From NCBI RefSeq assembly GCF_007830545.1, contig NZ_VLLF01000008.1:186001-250000 (forward strand): DNA of 64,000 bases, written 5' to 3'. The position numbers and the translations under genes were made by a program. This document shows, one piece after another, positions 55,512-62,558 of this stretch (its first letter is position 1; the number at the start of each line of letters is the position of its first letter). The notes below the pieces were generated by a model. The model made no database searches, was not told the DNA's origin, and saw nothing but the letters and a program-made list of their open reading frames with translations. The DNA comes from Roseibium hamelinense (lineage in GTDB: Bacteria; Pseudomonadota; Alphaproteobacteria; Rhizobiales; Stappiaceae).

Positions 55512-56387
55512 ATGTCAAAATTCCCAAACTTGCTCTGGTTGCGCAGTTTTGAAGCAGTTGGCCGGCACGGCGGTTTTACGGCGGCGGGAGAGGAATTGGG
55601 ACTAACCCAAGCAGCGATCAGCACGCATATCCGCTCGCTGGAAGCGGAGCTTGGCTATGTTTTGTTTGAGCGGTCAACGCGCAAAGTCTCACTGACAGAA
55701 ATCGGCAAAGCTTATCTTCCGGCCGTGCGTCAAGCGTTCGATGATCTGTCGTTGTCGACCGAGGGTTTTTTCGGGGGACGCGGCAAGGAAACAGTGACCA
55801 TTCGCGCGCCGATCTCGACTGCGACTCTAATCTTGTCCCCCGAAATTCCAGCGTTGCTTCGGCAAGAGCCAGGGCTGAGCATTCGGCTTGTTTCGGCAAT
55901 ATGGGCTGAAAACCTGCTCGAATCCAACATTGATATCGATATCAGGCTTGGGCATGGGCGTTGGCCTGGATGCCATGCTGACCCGCTTGGGATGGACCAT
56001 ATTCTACCGGTCGCCAGCAGAGACCTTTGTAGGAGCATCACTGCACCCGAGGACCTCGCCGACTGTCAAAAGATCCACATTTTGGGGTTCGAAGACCACT
56101 GGGCGCGATATTTTAAGGACTTGGGAATTGCCAGCACCAGTGCGCGGGGTGAAATCACAGTTGACACAACCCTCGCAGCGATTGAAATCGCGGCTTCGGG
56201 CGGAGGAGTGGCGCTAATTCTTGAGAGGGTTGCGCGGCGGCTGGCGGATCAGGAGCGACTGGCCATTGCGTTGAACCACTGCATTCCTTTGGGCCAAGAC
56301 CACTTCTTGATTGAACACTGGGATACCCGCCCGCCCCGAATGGCGGTTGAGCGAGTCCGCACCTGGCTTCAGGCACTGTTTGCCTGA
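55512..56387 (+). CDS. LysR-family regulator (GcvA-like)
   Basis: A 291-residue regulator: LWLRSFEAVGRHGGFTAAGEELGLTQAAISTHIRSLEAELGYVLFERSTRKVSLTEIGKAYLP is a GcvA-type helix-turn-helix; the C-terminal effector domain has the LIEHWDTRPPRMAVERVRTWL end. It diverges from the dehydrogenase-ALDH operon and most likely controls it. Its 3' end overlaps the next LysR gene (opposite strand) by 19 bp. Confidence 0.92.
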   Translation: MSKFPNLLWLRSFEAVGRHGGFTAAGEELGLTQAAISTHIRSLEAELGYVLFERSTRKVSLTEIGKAYLPAVRQAFDDLSLSTEGFFGGRGKETVTIRAPISTATLILSPEIPALLRQEPGLSIRLVSAIWAENLLESNIDIDIRLGHGRWPGCHADPLGMDHILPVASRDLCRSITAPEDLADCQKIHILGFEDHWARYFKDLGIASTSARGEITVDTTLAAIEIAASGGGVALILERVARRLADQERLAIALNHCIPLGQDHFLIEHWDTRPPRMAVERVRTWLQALFA

Positions 56388-57292
56388 ACAGTGGTTATGC
56401 TGTGTGCAGCCTCGCGTTTGAGCCATTCTACGACCGTCTTTGCGGGCCCGGGGTTACGGCACCTGTGTGACAAAACTGCATGATAACCATCCCTCGGGAT
56501 CAATGGTTCAAGGCCGGCGTGCACGAGATGGCTTTTTTCAACATGGTCGCCGGTGATTGAGCGCCACCCGAGCATGACGCCGTGGCCGGACATGGCCGCT
56601 TGGGTCGCCTGTACATAATTGGAAAACCTGAGTCCTTTGGCAGATTCCGCAGCGTGTTGGTTGGTTCGCGAAAGATATTGCGGCCAGTTGACCCAGTGCC
56701 GGTCGGTGAAGTCAACGTGTATCAGGAAGGCGGATGCAAGGCCGGTTGTACTTTGGGCAATCCGTTGGGCCAGGGCCGGCGCGCAGACTGGTTCTATGCG
56801 CTCCGGGAAAAGCAGTGCCACCGTGCCATCTGCCCACCTGCCATCCCCATACCGGAGCGCAATGTCCGTACCGGCGCCAAGAACGGGAACCTCTTGCTGA
56901 GTGGTCTGCACGTTGACAGCAATGTCGGGATGATCGAGGTAAAAGGCCTCCAATCGAGGCATAAGCCAATATGTTGCAAAGCCAATTGTGCAAGCGAGTG
57001 TGACGGATGAACTGTCTTCGCTTGTCAGTGTTCGAATGTCCTCAAGCGCCGCAGTTAGGCGTTCCAGATTGTCGGTGACGGCCTTGAGGAGGATGTCACC
57101 GGCCTCCGTCAGGCTTGCAGGACGTGTGGCTCGGTTCAGAAGCTGCGCGCCAATGTGTTCTTCAAGCTGGCGAAGCGCCTGGCTTACCGCTGGTTGGGAG
57201 ACGTTGAGCTCCTTCGCAGCTTGTTTGACACCGCCTGCACGATGCACGGTCTCAAAGACCCCGAGAAGCCGAAGCGGTGGCAAACGGTACAT
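56369..57292 (-). CDS. LysR-family regulator
   Basis: A 307-residue regulator: RLPPLRLLGVFETVHRAGGVKQAAKELNVSQPAVSQALRQLEEHIGAQLLNR in the helix-turn-helix, and a GcvA-type effector domain (DIALRYGDGRWADGTVALLFPERIEPVC). It diverges from the gamma-butyrobetaine-hydroxylase-like gene and is its likely regulator; a long dyad lies between them. Confidence 0.92.
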   Translation of the reverse strand: MYRLPPLRLLGVFETVHRAGGVKQAAKELNVSQPAVSQALRQLEEHIGAQLLNRATRPASLTEAGDILLKAVTDNLERLTAALEDIRTLTSEDSSSVTLACTIGFATYWLMPRLEAFYLDHPDIAVNVQTTQQEVPVLGAGTDIALRYGDGRWADGTVALLFPERIEPVCAPALAQRIAQSTTGLASAFLIHVDFTDRHWVNWPQYLSRTNQHAAESAKGLRFSNYVQATQAAMSGHGVMLGWRSITGDHVEKSHLVHAGLEPLIPRDGYHAVLSHRCRNPGPAKTVVEWLKREAAHSITTVQANSA

Positions 57293-57298
57293 ATCTGT

Positions 57299-57325
57299 AA
57301 CTTAAGCTATCGATTAATTTAAGTT
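57299..57325. promoter_or_regulatory. LysR-type dyad between the LysR and dioxygenase genes
   Basis: AACTTAA-N13-TTAAGTT, perfect 7-bp arms around a centre containing ATCGAT. It starts 7 bp upstream of the LysR start (57292) and 135 bp before the dioxygenase start, as expected for an autoregulatory LysR operator. Confidence 0.5.
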
Positions 57326-57459
57326 CGGTTTTTATCGCCTTTTCAGATGTGTGAAGCAAGCTCATTCTTCAGATAAATATCTGCCTTGAAGGCGGGTCTG
57401 GGCAGAGTGCCGATGTTGCACTTACTCCGGGCCCGTTATTAACATAAGGAACTTGAGCG

Positions 57460-58590
57460 ATGCTCGGGACTGGCGAAGACGGCGTGTTGATGACGGAAAC
57501 CGGCTTGGAGGTGCCGATGCCGGACGGCATGTCGGCCTACTTCAATTACTATTGGCTTCGGGATAATTGCCCAACGTCCTTCGATTTCGAAACGCGTGAG
57601 CGTGTTTTTGATGTTTTTGGGTTAGACACTGGGCCAAAAGCGCAGTCTGCGGTGATCACCGGTGGGCATTTGGAAATTGTCTGGCAGGGCACGGATCATG
57701 TCACCCGTATGCCGCTGGCCTTTCTTCAGGAATATGCAACCCCCGGTCAGAGGGAGGACACCGCGAATCTGGTCAAGACACCCTGGTACTCCGACCACTA
57801 TTCAAACCTGACACGGATCTCCAACGCCGAATTGACAGCGGATCAGCAGGCGCTCAAAGCATGGGTTCATGCGATGCTCACCGACGGTGTAGCGCTTCTG
57901 ACTGGGCTTCCCGACACAGATGAGGCCCTGTTTGAAACAGCGCGCATGCTTGGGCATGTCCGGCCGAGCTATTTTGGTCATTCGTTTGAGGTGAAGACAC
58001 ACATCAAACCGACCAATCTTGCGTTTACGTCAAAGGCATTGCCTCTGCATACGGATTTGCCGTCAGAGGACTTCGCACCGGGCGTTCAGTTCCTTCATTG
58101 CCGGGCCAATTCGGTCGAAGGGGGGGACAGTCTGTTCGTCGATGGCCTCGCGGTTGCTGAGGATTTCCGCGCGCTCTATCCCGATGATTTCAAACTCTTA
58201 GTTGAGACAGATATCCCCTATTATTGCGAGCATGACACGTTCGACATGCGGGCCCGGCAGCGGGTGATCGAACTCGACGAATCCGGAAATATTTCCGGCG
58301 TAACGATAAGCCAGCATCATTCCGATGTCTCGGATTTGCCGCAAAGACTGCTCGACAGGTACTACCCTGCGTTCTGCCGGTTTGGACGGATGATGCGTGA
58401 TAAGAAATACATGATGCGCTTCCGTTTGAACGCGGGAGAGTGCATCGTATTTGACAATCATCGCATCGTTCATGGCCGGGCGGCCTATTCGGCGACCAGC
58501 GGAGAGCGCCATCTGCGCGGGTGTTATATAGACCGGGGCGAAATGCGCTCGACCTATCGCGTTTTGGCCGGAACCGGGAGATTCCAGTGA
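57460..58590 (+). CDS. Gamma-butyrobetaine-hydroxylase-like TauD/TfdA dioxygenase
   Basis: A 376-residue Fe(II)/2-oxoglutarate dioxygenase: an N-terminal DUF971-like part (YFNYYWLRDNCPTSFDFETRERVFDVFGLD), an HTD iron motif (LPLHTDLPSEDFAPGVQFLHC) and a distal His and Arg (FDNHRIVHGR and RHLRGCYID). Close relatives hydroxylate gamma-butyrobetaine or trimethyllysine, and a related group acts on trimethylaminoethylphosphonate. The CxxC zinc site usual in the N-terminal domain is reduced to one Cys here, so the substrate is uncertain. It is followed by a class II aldolase gene that overlaps its stop (GTGA). Confidence 0.88.
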   Translation: MLGTGEDGVLMTETGLEVPMPDGMSAYFNYYWLRDNCPTSFDFETRERVFDVFGLDTGPKAQSAVITGGHLEIVWQGTDHVTRMPLAFLQEYATPGQREDTANLVKTPWYSDHYSNLTRISNAELTADQQALKAWVHAMLTDGVALLTGLPDTDEALFETARMLGHVRPSYFGHSFEVKTHIKPTNLAFTSKALPLHTDLPSEDFAPGVQFLHCRANSVEGGDSLFVDGLAVAEDFRALYPDDFKLLVETDIPYYCEHDTFDMRARQRVIELDESGNISGVTISQHHSDVSDLPQRLLDRYYPAFCRFGRMMRDKKYMMRFRLNAGECIVFDNHRIVHGRAAYSATSGERHLRGCYIDRGEMRSTYRVLAGTGRFQ

Positions 58591-59351
58591 ATGCTGTGAG
58601 CGAACTTTCACCTGACAAGACTGGGACGGATGAGCAGGCTCTGCGTGAGGATTTGGCAGCCGCGTTCAGAATTGCAGTTATATTTGGCTGGCATGAATCC
58701 GTCGGAAATCATTTTAGCGCAGCTGTCTCAGAGGATGGGTCAAAGTTCCTCATGAACCCGAAGTGGCGGCACTTTTCGGAGGTTTGCGCGAGCAATTTGC
58801 TGCTACTGGATGCGCATAACGAACAAGGGATGGATGTGCCGGATGCGCCTGATCCGTCGGCGTGGTGTATCCACGGGACCGTTCACCGGGTAAACCCTGC
58901 TGCTCGTGTACTGTTTCACTGCCACCCGCCAAACGCCACGGCGCTCGCCACGCTTCAAGACCCGTCCTTGAAGCCTATAGATCTCAACACAGCCCGCTTT
59001 TACGGAAAAGTGGCGGTCGACTTGGGATTTGGCGGAATGGCGGATGAAGCCGAAGAAGGGCGGCGGATTGCCGAAACGCTAGGCAACAAGCCTATCCTGA
59101 TCATGGGGAATCACGGTGTATCCGTGGCTGCGGCCAACATTCCCGAAGCGTTTGAGCATCTGTATTTTTTCGAGCGCGCCGCTGAAACGCTCCTGAAGGC
59201 TTACGCAACCGGCCAGCCATTGGCCGTCATGTCAGACAACTTGGCTGCCAATACAGCTGCCGAATGGGAGCCTTACAACGGCATGGGGCATGCACATTTC
59301 GATTATTGGAAGCGACGGGTTGAAGCAGAACAGCCTGACTTCAAGCGTTAG
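58587..59351 (+). CDS. Class II aldolase/adducin family protein
   Basis: A 254-residue protein: metal-binding His pattern AARVLFHCHPPNATALATL, the HESVGNHFSAAVSEDG start, and MGNHGVSVAAANIPEAFEHLYFFERAAETLLKA near the C-terminus. It lacks a clear catalytic Glu in the usual place but has the His triad. Starts at GTG 58587, which overlaps the stop of the dioxygenase gene, with GGGAG upstream. Members cleave or isomerise beta-hydroxy carbonyl substrates; here it may act on the dioxygenase product. Confidence 0.88.
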   Translation: MNAVSELSPDKTGTDEQALREDLAAAFRIAVIFGWHESVGNHFSAAVSEDGSKFLMNPKWRHFSEVCASNLLLLDAHNEQGMDVPDAPDPSAWCIHGTVHRVNPAARVLFHCHPPNATALATLQDPSLKPIDLNTARFYGKVAVDLGFGGMADEAEEGRRIAETLGNKPILIMGNHGVSVAAANIPEAFEHLYFFERAAETLLKAYATGQPLAVMSDNLAANTAAEWEPYNGMGHAHFDYWKRRVEAEQPDFKR

Positions 59352-60534
59352 GCTCGCTGGGCGTCACCGATGATGGCGTAGAACCGTTGGTTAGCCGTGC
59401 TTTTGCAGCACGAATACGCTCATAAGAACGATGGATTTGGTCTTTGGGGATTCTGCCCGACATTACCGCGCGGACAATAGCCTGATTGATACGCCGTCCA
59501 AGATTGGGGTCATTCCGTCCGTAACTCGATGCGATGATCATGTCATTTCCGGCAGCTATTGCCGCTATGGCGGCCTGTTCAACCGTCATACGGCTGGAAA
59601 TCGCATCCATTTCCAGATCGTCGGTAATCAGAATAGTGGTCTGGCCGGCAATGGCGCGTGCCTGGCGTGTTGCTTTCCGGGACATTGATGCGGGCGTTCC
59701 AGGTGCGTCTGAGAAATCCGGGTGAACGAGATGCGCCATCATGATCATGTCGGCGTGCCTTGTCTGCGCGAGCTGTTGAAATGGGACAAGTTCTTCCGGT
59801 TGCCAGACGTCGGTGATGTCTGGCAACACGGTGTGACTGTCCTGTTTCGAGCTGCCGTGGCCAGGGAAGTGTTTCAGGCTTGTTAGAATGTTGACTGCAT
59901 GGTGTGCAGATATAAACATACCTCCACAACGTGACACGGTTTCGGACTTGTCAGAGTAGCTCCGGCCAAGATGGCCGATGATCGGATTATCCAGGTTAAT
60001 GTTTAGATCAACCACTGGTCCGAAGTTGAGATTGATCCCGAGGGCGCGGAGGCCTCGAGCAAGTGTGGCATACTGTTCCTGCGCATTAGATCCGGCGCAC
60101 CCGCCAGTGTTCTCGGCAAACTCGGCAGCGGACGGCCATCTTGGAAATCCTTTCCGCGGCTGAAGGCGCTGAACAGCACCGCCTTCTTGGTCGACCGAAA
60201 TGAAAGGTGTTGGATCAACGTGATTGGTGAGATCACCAACGAGTTGATGCACCTGTGCCGGTGATTGAATGTTTCTGCCGAGCAGGATCACGCCGCCAAT
60301 CGTTCCGTTGTGAAGCTGATCGGAAATGGTGCGCACACTTGCGTCATGCACACTCTGTCCATTGAAGCCGATGACAATTGTCTGCCCAACTTGTCGTTCC
60401 AAGTCAGTGAGGGCTTTGGTGACGTGATCGCTCGGCATTCGGGCGGGCTGGAATGCAAAACCGCCAGCCCAAAGAACAGCAAACACGGCGCACATTATTG
60501 AAAGTAAATTGGAATCTCGCGTTTTGGTGCTCAC
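59341..60534 (-). CDS. NagZ-like family 3 glycoside hydrolase (beta-N-acetylhexosaminidase)
   Basis: A 397-residue protein with an N-terminal membrane anchor or signal (LLSIMCAVFAVLWAGGFAFQP) and the GH3 N-terminal domain: FISVDQEGGAVQRL, the acid-base loop LTSLKHFPGHGSSKQDSHTVLPD (KH(S/F)PGHG) and the nucleophile Asp in LITDDLEMDAIS. NagZ removes GlcNAc from muropeptides; the anchor suggests an extracytoplasmic location, unlike cytosolic NagZ, so it may act on a different glycan. Starts at GTG. It overlaps the aldolase gene by 11 bp, convergent. Confidence 0.88.
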   Translation of the reverse strand: MSTKTRDSNLLSIMCAVFAVLWAGGFAFQPARMPSDHVTKALTDLERQVGQTIVIGFNGQSVHDASVRTISDQLHNGTIGGVILLGRNIQSPAQVHQLVGDLTNHVDPTPFISVDQEGGAVQRLQPRKGFPRWPSAAEFAENTGGCAGSNAQEQYATLARGLRALGINLNFGPVVDLNINLDNPIIGHLGRSYSDKSETVSRCGGMFISAHHAVNILTSLKHFPGHGSSKQDSHTVLPDITDVWQPEELVPFQQLAQTRHADMIMMAHLVHPDFSDAPGTPASMSRKATRQARAIAGQTTILITDDLEMDAISSRMTVEQAAIAAIAAGNDMIIASSYGRNDPNLGRRINQAIVRAVMSGRIPKDQIHRSYERIRAAKARLTNGSTPSSVTPSEPNA

Positions 60535-60843
60535 GTCAGATTGCCTGTAATGATTTTTCTTTGTCTACCGTTTCCTAAAAATCCGGTGAAATTACGGAAA
60601 CGGTGAGCAATACAGAAAGTCAAACGGTCTTACGTATAAAAATTTACGAAAAATGTAATATTCAAAAATAGTGAAATATATATCAATGAATTATTCTGAA
60701 AACCAAATTTGTAAATGCGATAATACTGATAATTGGAAATATCTGGAGAATAAATACGAAAATTAACGCTCGAATAATTGAGTCGACGCACTATTGTGGA
60801 TCAAAGGTTGCAGGTGCGGCGTTTAATATTTCGAGGCTTTAAC
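60535..60843. other. AT-rich intergenic region
   Basis: The 309-bp gap between the GH3 gene and the receiver gene is markedly AT-rich, with A-tracts and alternating TA, and holds no supported gene. It probably contains both divergent promoters; no specific regulator site was recognised. Confidence 0.5.
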
Positions 60844-61293
60844 GTGACAGGTGCCAAGCTTTCAATGACGCCACAGAAAGTCCTGACGGTCGTGTTGATC
60901 GATGAAGATGATGACGATGTGTTCTTGATGAAGCGCGCGCTTGCGCGGCTGGATAGCACAGCCCAAGTCACCATAGAGGTCGTCAGTATTCATTCTGGTC
61001 TGAGCGCGTTGAGTGATCTCAAGACGTTGCTGGCAAGAGGCATTCGTCCTTATTGCGTGTGCGTCGACACCGATGTGGAGGCTGCGGACAGTATCAACCT
61101 TTTGTCGGCCATCAAATGTCAGGGAGAAACCCGCGACCTGCCTCTGGTTGTGCTGACGAGCGGCCAAGAACGAGAACACCAAGTCGCCCGTGCGTTGGGC
61201 GCAGATCATGTTTTTACCAAACCGGCGGGTGTCCGAGAGCTGGAAAAGCTGTTTCAAACAATTTTGGCGGGTGGAACGAAATTGGGAACTTAA
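60844..61293 (+). CDS. Stand-alone response regulator receiver
   Basis: A 149-residue CheY-like receiver: acidic cluster VVLIDEDDDDVFL, phosphoacceptor Asp in YCVCVDTDVE, the T/S switch LVVLTSGQE and Lys in HVFTKPAGV. There is no output domain. GTG 60844 has GAGG 7 nt upstream; ATG 60865 is an alternative. It resembles receivers partnered with phytochrome-like or other hybrid kinases. The degenerate kinase gene follows 24 bp downstream. Confidence 0.88.
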   Translation: MTGAKLSMTPQKVLTVVLIDEDDDDVFLMKRALARLDSTAQVTIEVVSIHSGLSALSDLKTLLARGIRPYCVCVDTDVEAADSINLLSAIKCQGETRDLPLVVLTSGQEREHQVARALGADHVFTKPAGVRELEKLFQTILAGGTKLGT

Positions 61294-61317
61294 AAACGGC
61301 AATTTAGAGACGAGCTG

Positions 61318-62517
61318 ATGGACGGCACAACAAACCAGCATGCGATAGGGGCATTACAGTCGAGCGCGACTTGGCAACAATTGCCTTTCGCATTCGATGG
61401 CCTGAGCGATCTCCTTGTTGCTTCCGCATGTTTGCTCATCAGCCTCGTACTGATTATCGCCGGCAAAAAAGCGGCCCAGCAGGCGAACTCTTATCTTTTC
61501 TTTATGTTGGCCAGTTTCTTATTTGCGCTGGCGATAAATTATGCAGCGGGGTTTTTGTCTCTCTGGCACGATGTTTCATCCTTGCGGGTCGTGGCTTCGG
61601 CATCGGCGGCAGCAATGTCGCTGGCGTTGGCATTGCTCTGTACCTTGTTTTCTAACCATCTGTCACAAAGTGGCACCGTGTCGGCTCCGGTCTTGCCGGA
61701 TCGGTATGAAGGACCCTATCTTAAAGCCGCAGTTGCACTTGAAAGACAACAGGATTTGAACGTTCGCCTCACTGCGGATCTACAACATGCCGAACTGTGC
61801 TTGGTAGAAATGCGTCAGGAAGTCGAGTGGTTGTCAAAGGTTATTGGGGACCTGAACAGGCATCAGAGGAGACTTATTGGATGCGACCTCCGCAAAATGA
61901 TTGGCTTTGCGGAAGTGTTCGAGCAGGCGATGTTGGAACAAAACAACGAAGAAGCTGCATACGCCAAGGTGCGTTTGCGCCGGATTATTGGCGAGGCACG
62001 AACTGCACTTGATCGTTCTGTCTATGATACCTCGATCGAGGATAGTGCAGGCATGTCAAGCCAAACTGATCTGGGTACCGCCCTTGCCCATGTGACGGAG
62101 TTTTTTGCTGACCGGTTAGCAGACCAGAACGTCGAACTGGTGTCCGACCTGAAAGTGCCAAAAATTATTGGAGACTCGCGGGTGATCAACCACGTGTTTG
62201 TCATTGGCATCTCTGGGATATTGCAGGCATCCAAATCCGAGTTTCCCCGTAAAATCGCGGTTCGAAGTAGGCAGGAAGCCTACCGAACTCGAATTACGGT
62301 TGCTGATGTGCCGGTGTTTACAGCCCCTTTGGTTGAAGCGGCAGACAAGGAAAGCAATAGCGGACAAGCGCAATTCCGAGAGGACCTGAAGACAGCGCTC
62401 CAGCCCGCCATCTCATTAATGGGCTGGCAGTGCTCGGTATCAAGCTTTGAGAATTTAGGGACAACGCTCACGATTGATATCGCAAACACGTCAAACCGCG
62501 ATGTAGATGCCGCTTAG
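61318..62517 (+). CDS. Degenerate membrane histidine kinase-like protein
   Basis: A 399-residue protein with three hydrophobic segments near the N-terminus (~30-110), a coiled coil (~135-175), a dimerisation-like helix pair (RRLIGCDLRKMIGFAEVF, ~190) and a C-terminal HATPase-like fold. The phosphoacceptor His is missing (a Cys sits in the corresponding region) and no clear N-box Asn or GxG loops are seen, so it is unlikely to be an active kinase. It may be a scaffold or sensor for the receiver encoded just upstream. Confidence 0.7.
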   Translation: MDGTTNQHAIGALQSSATWQQLPFAFDGLSDLLVASACLLISLVLIIAGKKAAQQANSYLFFMLASFLFALAINYAAGFLSLWHDVSSLRVVASASAAAMSLALALLCTLFSNHLSQSGTVSAPVLPDRYEGPYLKAAVALERQQDLNVRLTADLQHAELCLVEMRQEVEWLSKVIGDLNRHQRRLIGCDLRKMIGFAEVFEQAMLEQNNEEAAYAKVRLRRIIGEARTALDRSVYDTSIEDSAGMSSQTDLGTALAHVTEFFADRLADQNVELVSDLKVPKIIGDSRVINHVFVIGISGILQASKSEFPRKIAVRSRQEAYRTRITVADVPVFTAPLVEAADKESNSGQAQFREDLKTALQPAISLMGWQCSVSSFENLGTTLTIDIANTSNRDVDAA

Positions 62518-62558
62518 GTGCCGACAATAGGAGGATCAATGATCCCATGTTGATTGTG

